From CAKSNH01 sp964422725 (lineage in GTDB: Bacteria > Bacillota > Clostridia > UBA1381), in assembly GCA_964422725.1 (NCBI GenBank), contig CAYRCC010000007.1, forward strand, positions 1-63,894: 63,894 bases of DNA, written 5' to 3'. Both the position numbers and the translations under genes were made by a program. Numbering within the stretch: the first letter of the stretch is position 1; every line of letters begins with the position of its first letter. Shown piece by piece: positions 18,215 through 25,384 of this stretch. A model generated the notes under the pieces. The model did not search any database and was not told where the DNA came from. It was given only the letters and a program-made list of their open reading frames with translations.

Positions 18215-18622
18215 TTATTTTATATAGTTTTTTGCCTTTAACCTACTGATAGCACGTGCCATTTTTGCTTGAGCCGAATAATAATCCTGAATACTTTTCT
18301 TTTGCAGAATTTCTTCCTTGGCACGCTCTGCCGCACGCTTGGCTCTGTTCTCGTCAATTTCTTCCGGATATTCCGCTGTGTCAACCAACAGCATAACATC
18401 GCCGTTTTCAACCTTTATAATACCCTCCGACACTGCCGCAAAGAGCTTTTTGCCGTCAGCGGCGGATATTTTCAAAAGTCCCGGGACAATTGCCGCAATT
18501 ACATTGCTGTGCATTGCCTGAATACCGTATTGACCGTCATTTGTAGGTATTACAAGCGACACACATTCGCCGCAGTAAAAAGGTTTTTCGGCGGCAAGAA
18601 TACTAAGCTTGAAGGTATTCAT
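18215..18622 (-). CDS. atpC: ATP synthase epsilon subunit
   Basis: A 135-residue epsilon subunit of the F1 sector, the usual length. The N-terminal beta sandwich (about residues 1-85) shows the family features FKLSILAAEKPFYCGEC and VPGLLKI; the C-terminal helical hairpin (about 90-135) is Ala/Lys/Glu-rich and ends LKAKNYIK. It couples rotation to gamma and can inhibit ATP hydrolysis. It is the last gene of the minus-strand operon and overlaps the beta stop codon by one base. Confidence 0.95.
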   Translation of the reverse strand: MNTFKLSILAAEKPFYCGECVSLVIPTNDGQYGIQAMHSNVIAAIVPGLLKISAADGKKLFAAVSEGIIKVENGDVMLLVDTAEYPEEIDENRAKRAAERAKEEILQKKSIQDYYSAQAKMARAISRLKAKNYIK

Positions 18623-20022
18623 TACAGCTCACCTTCTTTTAGTTTTTCGGCTTTTTTGAACACATCGTCAAGCGTACCGACATTATAGAATGCGGTTTCA
18701 GGGTAATTGTCCATATCACCGTCCACAATTGCTTTAAATCCGCGCAATGTTTCTTTAAGCGGAACGTAAATTCCCGGAATACCCGTAAACTTTTCCGCAA
18801 CGTGAGTAGGCTGTGCCAAAAAACGCTGTATTTTTCTCGCACGTCCGACAACGAGCTTATCCTCGTCGCTAAGCTCCTCCATACCGAGAATCGCAATAAT
18901 GTCTTGCAGTTCGCTGTATTTTTGAAGTGTTTCCTGAACGCGCCGCGCAATGTCGTAATGCTCCTGACCTATTATATCTGCCTCCAGTATTCTTGACGTT
19001 GACTCAAGCGGATCAACAGCCGGATAGATACCCTGTTCCGCTATTTTTCGGCTGAGTACGGTTGTAGCATCCAGATGTGAGAAAGTAGTTGCCGGTGCTG
19101 GGTCGGTAAGGTCGTCCGCCGGAACGTATACTGCCTGAACAGATGTAACCGAGCCGCTTTTGGTGGAGGTTATACGTTCCTGCAAAGAACCCATTTCTTC
19201 GGCAAGAGTAGGCTGATATCCGACTGCCGACGGCATTCTTCCGAGCAGTGTTGACACTTCACTTCCGGCTTGAACAAAACGAAAAATGTTGTCAATGAAA
19301 AGAAGTACGTCTTTCTTTTCTCTGTCCCTGAAGTATTCAGCCATTGTAAGTCCGGAAAGAGCCACTCTCATTCGTACGCCCGGGGCTTCGTTCATTTGTC
19401 CGAAAACAAGAGCTGTTTTATCCATTACACCGCTGTCAATCATTTCTTTCCACAAATCGTTACCCTCACGAGAACGCTCACCGACACCCGTAAAAATCGA
19501 ATAACCGCCGTGTTCCATAGCAACGTTATGTATAAGCTCCTGAATCAATACTGTTTTGCCGACACCCGCACCTCCGAAAAGACCTATTTTTCCGCCCTTA
19601 GGGTAAGGCTCGAGCAGATCAATAACTTTAATTCCCGTTTCGAGTATTTCAACAGCCGGACTCTGCTCCTCAAAGCTTGGTGCTTTTCTGTGTATATTCC
19701 ATTTTTCGCATCTGTCGTCGATAGGTGCGCCGCCGTCGATAGGGTCGCCCAGAACATTAAACATTCTGCCGAGGGTTACTTCGCCTACGGGAACAGAAAT
19801 GTTATTTCCGGTTGCGGTGACGTTCATTCCGCGGTATAAGCCTTCGCTTTCGGAAAGCATTATGCACCTTACTCTGCCGCCGCCGATATGCTGTGCAACT
19901 TCCATAACGTGAGTTTTATTGTCAAGAGTGACGGTAAGTGCCTCTTTGATTTTCGGAAGCTTGCCGTTTTCAAAAGCCACGTCCACAACAGAACCCGATA
20001 CTTGTACAATTTTTCCGTTCAT
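18622..20022 (-). CDS. atpD: ATP synthase beta subunit
   Basis: The 466-residue catalytic F1 beta subunit. The P-loop is GGAGVGKTVLIQE near residue 150, the catalytic glutamate region is GVGERSREGND, and the DELSDEDK sequence is present near residue 395. Full length, with no gap. It makes ATP from ADP and phosphate at the alpha-beta interface. The AGGAGG ribosome site lies just before ATG 20022, five bases after the gamma stop, consistent with tight co-translation. Confidence 0.98.
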   Translation of the reverse strand: MNGKIVQVSGSVVDVAFENGKLPKIKEALTVTLDNKTHVMEVAQHIGGGRVRCIMLSESEGLYRGMNVTATGNNISVPVGEVTLGRMFNVLGDPIDGGAPIDDRCEKWNIHRKAPSFEEQSPAVEILETGIKVIDLLEPYPKGGKIGLFGGAGVGKTVLIQELIHNVAMEHGGYSIFTGVGERSREGNDLWKEMIDSGVMDKTALVFGQMNEAPGVRMRVALSGLTMAEYFRDREKKDVLLFIDNIFRFVQAGSEVSTLLGRMPSAVGYQPTLAEEMGSLQERITSTKSGSVTSVQAVYVPADDLTDPAPATTFSHLDATTVLSRKIAEQGIYPAVDPLESTSRILEADIIGQEHYDIARRVQETLQKYSELQDIIAILGMEELSDEDKLVVGRARKIQRFLAQPTHVAEKFTGIPGIYVPLKETLRGFKAIVDGDMDNYPETAFYNVGTLDDVFKKAEKLKEGEL

Positions 20023-20027
20023 TCGCT

Positions 20028-20942
20028 TTACACCTCCTTGTAAGTTTGTCTGTTTTCTTTGTTTCGCATACTTTTTGCACCTGATGATACTTCGGTTATT
20101 TCCTGAGTTATGGCACTTTGACGAATATGGTTATATTGAAGTGACAATTTATCCAAAAGTTCCTGCGCGTTTCGGTTTGCCGAATCCATTGCATTCATAC
20201 GTGCATTTTGCTCACTGCAGAAACTGTCTATAAGTGCGCTGTATATAAATCCCGTTACATAACTCGGAACTATATTATCCAAAACCTTTTCCATAGACGG
20301 CTGAAATTCAAAAGGAATTTTCAGCTTTTCCTCTTTTATGTCCGGACTGATAAACTGTGCACGGTGAAACGGCAACAGTCTTGCAGAGCAAGCCTGCGAA
20401 TTTACAGCGCCCTGCATATCAGTGTAAATAACAAAAATCTTTGAAAGCTTTTGCTTGTCGAACAGATCGAGCAGTATCGCCGAGATTTCTCTTGCTCTGT
20501 GTATTGTCGGACTTTGCGCCGTGTAGAGAAAACTTTGCTCAATCGGTATATTATGAGAGGTAAAATAATGCCGTCCGAACTCGCCCACAACAAACAGCTT
20601 AGGGGCGGGGTGCTGGTGCATAAGTTTTACAGCTTCTTTGATAACATTCTGGTTATACGCACCGGCAAGTCCTTTGTCGGCGGTTATAACCAGATAGCCG
20701 TATGACCCGGGAAGCTCATGCTCACCGGTTATCGGGTAGAAATATTTATTTTCGATTTCTTCAGAGGTTCTGAAAATTCTTTTAATTTCACCCTTTGCCG
20801 CATTAAAATACGGTCTTGTTTTATCAAGGTCACTTTTGGCTTTTCTAAGCTTTGTTGATGCGATTAAGTACATGGCATTTGTGATTTTTTGTGTATCTTT
20901 AACGCTTTTTATACGATTTTTAATTTCCTTAGTACCGGACAT
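20028..20942 (-). CDS. atpG: ATP synthase gamma subunit
   Basis: The 304-residue rotor shaft of F1. The N-terminal helix IKNRIKSVKDTQKITNAM and the C-terminal helix containing RNAQELLDKL and ITQEITEVSSGA are the conserved coiled-coil pair; the central Rossmann-like domain includes TADKGLAGAYN. It is slightly longer than the usual 285-290 residues, with extra length in the central domain. It lies four bases after alpha and five before beta. Confidence 0.96.
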   Translation of the reverse strand: MSGTKEIKNRIKSVKDTQKITNAMYLIASTKLRKAKSDLDKTRPYFNAAKGEIKRIFRTSEEIENKYFYPITGEHELPGSYGYLVITADKGLAGAYNQNVIKEAVKLMHQHPAPKLFVVGEFGRHYFTSHNIPIEQSFLYTAQSPTIHRAREISAILLDLFDKQKLSKIFVIYTDMQGAVNSQACSARLLPFHRAQFISPDIKEEKLKIPFEFQPSMEKVLDNIVPSYVTGFIYSALIDSFCSEQNARMNAMDSANRNAQELLDKLSLQYNHIRQSAITQEITEVSSGAKSMRNKENRQTYKEV

Positions 20943-20946
20943 AATA

Positions 20947-22683
20947 TCACCGTCCTTGCAAAAATTCTTTTGCTATACGTATAATTTTATTCTTTAACTC
21001 ATCGTCAAGAGTACCGCTTGAACAGATTTCGTCGTCAATTTCCGGATGCTTTTCAGCAAAAAATTTCAAAAGGTCAGCAATTTCGGACGATATTTTATTC
21101 ACTGCAACGTTTTGAAATAGGTGATTTAACACAACAACCAATATTATAACCTGTTCTGACTGCGTATAAGGCGCATACTGTCTTTGGCGCAACATTCTCA
21201 TTAAGCCCTGTCCGTAAACGAGCTGTGCTTTTGTGGCATCGTCAAGGTCACTTGCAAACTGAGTGAAAACCTCCATTTCGCGGTATTGTGCCAAGTCAAG
21301 ACGAATCGCACCGGCGGCTTTCTTCATTGCCTTCGTCTGCGCATCACCGCCGACACGCGAAACCGAAAGACCGACATTTACCGCCGGACGCTGACCGGCA
21401 AAAAACAAATCGCTTTCAAGGAAAATCTGTCCGTCGGTGATGGAAATAATATTTGTCGGAATATACGCCGAAACATCGCCCGACTGCGTTTCAACAATAG
21501 GCAGTGCCGTCATACTTCCGCCGCCGTTTGCCTCGCTTAAATGTGCACTGCGTTCCAAAAGCCTTGAGTGCAGATAAAATACATCGCCCGGATACGCTTC
21601 ACGACCGGGTGCACGTTCAAGCAACAGGCTGAGCGAACGGTACGCAATTGCGTGCTTTGACAAATCATCGTATACAATTAAAACGTCTTTGCCTTTATTC
21701 ATAAAATATTCGCCGAGTGCACAGCCGCTGTACGGTGCGATATACTGCATAGGTGCAGACTCGCTTGCAGATGCGTTTACTACTATTGTATATTCCATTG
21801 CACCTTTTATGCGCAAATTTTGTACGAGCTGTGCAACGGAGCTTGCCTTTTGTCCTATTGCAACATAAATACAGATAACGTCCTTGCCTTTTTGGTTAAG
21901 AATGGTGTCTGTTGCAATTGCGGTTTTACCGGTTTGGCGGTCGCCTATTATAAGCTCACGCTGACCGCGTCCTATAGGGAACATAGAGTCGATTGCGAGT
22001 ATGCCTGTTTCCATAGGAGTGTCTACAGGCTGTCTGTCGATAATGCCGGGTGCCGGATTTTCGATGGGGCGGTAGTTTTCGGTAGAAATATCGCCCTGAC
22101 CGTCAATCGGAACGCCGAGAGCATTAACCACTCGTCCGATAAATTCATCGCCTACGGGAATACCGGCTGTTTTACCGGTTCTTTTTACGTTACTGCCCTC
22201 GCTGATTTCCTCGTCACTGCCGAAAAGGATACAGCCGATTTCACCGTCACGCAAATCCTGAACCATACCGCGTATACCGGAGGAAAATATCAAAATTTCA
22301 CCGTATGTTGCGTTTTTCAGACCGCTTACCGTTGCAATTCCGTCACCTACCGTCAGGACGGTACCGACTTCTTCGGCAATTGCCTCGGGAGTCCAGTTTT
22401 TAACGGTTTCGCGGATTAAAGGAATAATATCACTGCCTTGCTTTTGCAGTTTGGACAGTGCTTCTTTAAATTGTGAAAGCCGTCCGTCGATACTCCAGTC
22501 GTAAATTTCCGACCCCACCGACAGCTTAAATCCGCCGTTCAGTGTATCGGTTTTCTTCCATACCAATGAAATGTCATCATTGTATTTTTGTTTGAGAAAT
22601 TCAAGAAATTTTTGCTCCTGATTGTCATTCGGCGGAGTATCTGAGTACAGAACGGCAGTCTTTGCGCAAATCTTATCATTCAT
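20947..22683 (-). CDS. atpA: ATP synthase alpha subunit with fused delta C-terminal domain
   Basis: A 578-residue protein, about 75 longer than a normal alpha. Residues 1-80 look like the C-terminal domain of the delta/OSCP subunit (GGFKLSVGSEIYDWSIDGRL fits its beta hairpin and helix pattern). From about residue 84 the sequence is standard alpha: EVGTVLTVGDGIA, P-loop GDRQTGKTAIATD, and the SERSAHL-type signature region. The gene overlaps atpF by 8 bases, exactly where a separate delta gene normally lies, and no other delta gene is present in the operon. The chain therefore combines a stator link and a catalytic-ring subunit. The fusion reading is inference from sequence pattern but strongly supported by context. 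Confidence 0.93.
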   Translation of the reverse strand: MNDKICAKTAVLYSDTPPNDNQEQKFLEFLKQKYNDDISLVWKKTDTLNGGFKLSVGSEIYDWSIDGRLSQFKEALSKLQKQGSDIIPLIRETVKNWTPEAIAEEVGTVLTVGDGIATVSGLKNATYGEILIFSSGIRGMVQDLRDGEIGCILFGSDEEISEGSNVKRTGKTAGIPVGDEFIGRVVNALGVPIDGQGDISTENYRPIENPAPGIIDRQPVDTPMETGILAIDSMFPIGRGQRELIIGDRQTGKTAIATDTILNQKGKDVICIYVAIGQKASSVAQLVQNLRIKGAMEYTIVVNASASESAPMQYIAPYSGCALGEYFMNKGKDVLIVYDDLSKHAIAYRSLSLLLERAPGREAYPGDVFYLHSRLLERSAHLSEANGGGSMTALPIVETQSGDVSAYIPTNIISITDGQIFLESDLFFAGQRPAVNVGLSVSRVGGDAQTKAMKKAAGAIRLDLAQYREMEVFTQFASDLDDATKAQLVYGQGLMRMLRQRQYAPYTQSEQVIILVVVLNHLFQNVAVNKISSEIADLLKFFAEKHPEIDDEICSSGTLDDELKNKIIRIAKEFLQGR

Positions 22684-23170
22684 CTGCCTCGCTCCTTTTT
22701 ACAGAACTCAGGAAATTGTCATAAGCATCGGATGTACTTGCGTTAATAACAATTTTTTCTGCGGCTTCTGCTGCCATATCCGCAATTTCTTTTCCGGCGT
22801 TCTCCAAAATTCTGCTGCGCTCGTTTTCGGCTTTTTTGTATGCATCGGAAACGATTTGCTCGGCTTTTTGCTTTGCCTGACGCAGACTGTTTTCGTTCTT
22901 TTCGGACATCGCCTGATATGCTGCCTGTCGTTTTTCCTCGATTTCGTCATCAACAGAGCGCAGTTTATCAGCGTATTCTTGCTTTAATTCTTCAGCTTTG
23001 CGTAAATTGTCTTTTGCCTCGTCGTCAAGATTTTTGTAATACTCGCATCTTTTGTTCATAAAACTCTTTACAGGATTGTATAAAAGAAAATACAATATTG
23101 CAAACAAGACCACGAAATTCAGTAAATGAAGAAGAATCTGCTGCCAGTCAATATTAAGTGGCACGTTCAT
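22676..23170 (-). CDS. atpF: ATP synthase b subunit
   Basis: The 164-residue stator subunit: an N-terminal membrane helix (about residues 9-28, LLHLLNFVVLFAILYFLLYN) and a long charged helical stalk rich in Ala, Glu, Lys and Arg. Length is typical. Its C-terminal end would contact the delta domain, here carried on alpha. It starts 15 bases after atpE and overlaps the alpha start. Confidence 0.95.
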   Translation of the reverse strand: MNVPLNIDWQQILLHLLNFVVLFAILYFLLYNPVKSFMNKRCEYYKNLDDEAKDNLRKAEELKQEYADKLRSVDDEIEEKRQAAYQAMSEKNENSLRQAKQKAEQIVSDAYKKAENERSRILENAGKEIADMAAEAAEKIVINASTSDAYDNFLSSVKRSEADE

Positions 23171-23185
23171 GATAACTCCCTCCTT

Positions 23186-23527
23186 TTATAGTACGAATAT
23201 GATAAGTATTGCAATTACAAGTGCATAGATGATTGCCGTTTCAACAAAAACCAGACCAAGCATCAAGGTTGTTCTTATTTTGTTTTCTGCTTCCGGCTGG
23301 CGCGAAATCGCCTCGGCAGATTTTGCAATAGCCCAACCCATACCGATTGCACCGGCGGCGGCGGCAAGTCCTACAGCGATTGCGGCAGCAATTGCTTTAG
23401 CGCCCAACGCACTGCCGGCGGCGGCTACAGCCTCGGTTTCGCCCGCCGCAAAAGCCGGCACAGCCAATGCGAATATCATTGCAAACAGCATAACAGCCGA
23501 AAAAATTATTTTTATGTTCTTTTTCAT
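23186..23527 (-). CDS. atpE: ATP synthase c subunit with N-terminal signal-like extension
   Basis: A 113-residue proteolipid, longer than the usual 70-90. Residues 1-28 form a signal-peptide-like extension (KK, hydrophobic core, VPAFAAGE). The ring subunit follows: a Gly/Ala-rich first helix, the polar loop SRQPEAE and a second helix with the ion-carrying glutamate in FVETAIIY. Sodium-binding rings usually carry Gln in the first helix and Glu-Ser/Thr in the second; here the Gln position appears to be Met (IGMGWA) while Glu-Thr is kept. Proton coupling is thus somewhat more likely, but the ion cannot be settled by eye. Confidence 0.95.
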   Translation of the reverse strand: MKKNIKIIFSAVMLFAMIFALAVPAFAAGETEAVAAAGSALGAKAIAAAIAVGLAAAAGAIGMGWAIAKSAEAISRQPEAENKIRTTLMLGLVFVETAIIYALVIAILIIFVL

Positions 23528-23549
23528 ATTTTATTGCCTCCAAGTTAAA

Positions 23550-24356
23550 TTATTCTTTGTGTGCAGGCTCGGACACTTCTCCGTAAAAAAGCGAGGTCAG
23601 CATTGTTAATACATAAGCTTGAATAAGTGCGTGCAGTAATGTAAACAACACACCAACCAAAATAGGAAGTCCGTAGCTTAAATGAATGTAGTGATAAACA
23701 AGCTCCGTTACGAGAGCACCGCTTAAAAGCGCACCGAACAAACGAAAGCTCATTGATATAGGCAGTGAAAACTCTTTTAAAGTTTTTCCGACACCTTTAA
23801 GTTTGTTTTCGGCAATGCCGCCCGACATTATAACCAGATACGAAAGACACCCCATCATAATTGCACCGTTAATATCGGCAAGCGGTGCCGGAAGTGTCAT
23901 CGGTGTGCCGTGAGTTGTGACTGCCTGTATTCCGAACAGCTCGAATATGGTTCCGACAAATATATACACACCGGCGGTAAATACATATGCTCCCAAAAAT
24001 CCGTTTCTGTGCGGACTGTTCGATTTGGCGAGATCATCAAAAAAGCCTACCAAAGTTTCAAGCAGGAGCTGAAATTTCCCCGGTACATATGTAAATTTTG
24101 GAATTACAAAAATTCTGACTGCAAGCGCAAACACGAAAAGTATAGCTGTGACCGTAAATGCGGAAATCAATCCTGGGTTTACGTCCATTAACCCAAAAAG
24201 GCTTATTTTATTTGTTTCGTGCAGCACCGCATCACGCATAAGTACGCTGATTGACTCGTGTTCGCCGGAAGTCTTTACAACAATTGTTCCGATTATCAAT
24301 ATAAGTGCGAGTATGGCGAAAATTGCTATGCCCGTATTCCTTTTCTTTTTGCCCAT
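23550..24356 (-). CDS. atpB: ATP synthase a subunit
   Basis: A 268-residue membrane subunit forming the ion half-channels. Near residues 190-210 is the family segment PISMSFRLFGALLSG with the essential arginine, and the last helices contain LVGVLFTLLHALIQAYVL. The N terminus starts MGKKKRN followed by a membrane helix. It is the first gene of the operon, with GGGAGG 8 bases before the ATG and a 190-base leader. No atpI gene is seen before it. Confidence 0.95.
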   Translation of the reverse strand: MGKKKRNTGIAIFAILALILIIGTIVVKTSGEHESISVLMRDAVLHETNKISLFGLMDVNPGLISAFTVTAILFVFALAVRIFVIPKFTYVPGKFQLLLETLVGFFDDLAKSNSPHRNGFLGAYVFTAGVYIFVGTIFELFGIQAVTTHGTPMTLPAPLADINGAIMMGCLSYLVIMSGGIAENKLKGVGKTLKEFSLPISMSFRLFGALLSGALVTELVYHYIHLSYGLPILVGVLFTLLHALIQAYVLTMLTSLFYGEVSEPAHKE

Positions 24357-24502
24357 AATTTTACACCTCCCATCGTTTAAACAAGCGCATTACAGCCAAC
24401 AGCCATAATGGCGGTTGTCATATTTTATTTAATTTGAACCCCTTGTGCCGCCGTAGGCATCAGCTCGCAAAAGTTATTAACCTGCGACTGTTTTCGGTTT
24501 AA

Positions 24503-24546
24503 AGGTTCAAATATATTCCGGAAAATTCGTGAATATATTTGAACCT
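24503..24546. promoter_or_regulatory. Perfect 16-bp inverted repeat at the atp transcription start
   Basis: AGGTTCAAATATATTC (24503-24518) is perfectly inverted at 24531-24546 with a 12-base spacer. The repeat starts about 9 bases downstream of the predicted atp -10 box, so it either forms a hairpin at the very 5' end of the mRNA or is a protein operator. The rest of the 24357-24757 gap holds the atp leader (with an imperfect hairpin near 24395-24420) and the ysxC terminator. Confidence 0.75.
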
Positions 24547-24554
24547 ATTTACTT

Positions 24555-24582
24555 ATTATAACTCTTTAAAAAGAAATGTCAA
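24555..24582 (-). promoter_or_regulatory. Promoter of the atp operon
   Basis: On the minus strand TTGACA (24582-24577) and TATAAT (24560-24555) with a 16-base spacer: both hexamers match consensus. Transcription should begin near 24547. Confidence 0.8.
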
Positions 24583-24685
24583 TATGTATTTTAAACGTTT
24601 TTTTTTGTAAACAAAGCTAAAATTTTTCGCAATACAAACAGTATAAAATTATTGCCGAAAAAAAAGGGAGCAATGTGAATTTTGC

Positions 24686-24723
24686 ATAAAAAACAGTGCA
24701 GTTCATAATGAACCGCACTGTTT
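24686..24723 (-). terminator. Terminator after ysxC
   Basis: Arms 24691-24706 and 24708-24723 (16 bases, one mismatch) followed on the minus strand by a run of T, just beyond the ysxC stop. Confidence 0.85.
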
Positions 24724-24757
24724 GTGTACATAATTCTTTATGTAGTTGTTATAAATA

Positions 24758-25366
24758 TCAATTGCCGCGGTTCAGCCTTTCGCCTTCGCGCATAAGGTCA
24801 ATCATATCCCATACGGTTATTTTGCCTTCATCGTCCTGTGTGGAAAACGGTACGAGGATATCGTCCTCGCCAAGCTCCAGAACAGACCATATAAGCTCCA
24901 GATTTCTTTCAAGCTCGCGCTTTTTCAGTTTGTCGGTTTTGGTTGCGATAACTACCGCGTTTTGATGAAAATTACGAATCCATTCAAGCATAAGTATGTC
25001 ATCGCTTGTGGGTCTGTGGCGGCTGTCAACCAACAGTATTGTCTGTACGAGCTCGTCACGCGTATTGAGATAATCCTCAATCATATTTCCCCATTTTGCA
25101 ACCTCTTCTTTTGACCTTGCCGCATAACCGTAACCCGGAAGGTCAACCAGAAATATAGTGTCGTCTATATTGTAAAAGTTTATTGTGGCGGTTTTACCGG
25201 GCTTGCCGCTTACCCTCGCAAGGCTTTTTCTGTTGAGGAGCTTATTTATAAGCGACGATTTGCCTACGTTTGACCTGCCGACAAAAGCAAATTCCGGTAT
25301 GCCGGTTTTCGGGTATTGTTCTTTGCTTACCGCCGATACGGTAAGCTGTGCATTATGAAGATTCAT
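24758..25366 (-). CDS. ysxC: Ribosome biogenesis GTPase YsxC/EngB
   Basis: A 202-residue single-domain GTPase of the EngB (YihA, YsxC) family needed for large-subunit assembly. The G1 loop is GRSNVGKSSLINKLL (near residue 30), G3 is DLPGYGYA (near 78), and G4 is TKTDKL (near 146). The usual length is about 200 residues. It lies 18 bases after lon and the lon-ysxC order is common in Firmicutes, supporting a two-gene operon that ends at the terminator beyond 24758. Confidence 0.96.
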   Translation of the reverse strand: MNLHNAQLTVSAVSKEQYPKTGIPEFAFVGRSNVGKSSLINKLLNRKSLARVSGKPGKTATINFYNIDDTIFLVDLPGYGYAARSKEEVAKWGNMIEDYLNTRDELVQTILLVDSRHRPTSDDILMLEWIRNFHQNAVVIATKTDKLKKRELERNLELIWSVLELGEDDILVPFSTQDDEGKITVWDMIDLMREGERLNRGN

Positions 25367-25384
25367 ATGTTCCTCCTGTTACTG

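Noticed and set aside
20947..22683. Alpha with a mis-chosen start rather than a fusion
   Set aside because: The extra residues are in frame, match the delta C-terminal pattern and the ATG overlaps atpF in the usual coupled way; no later start has a ribosome site.
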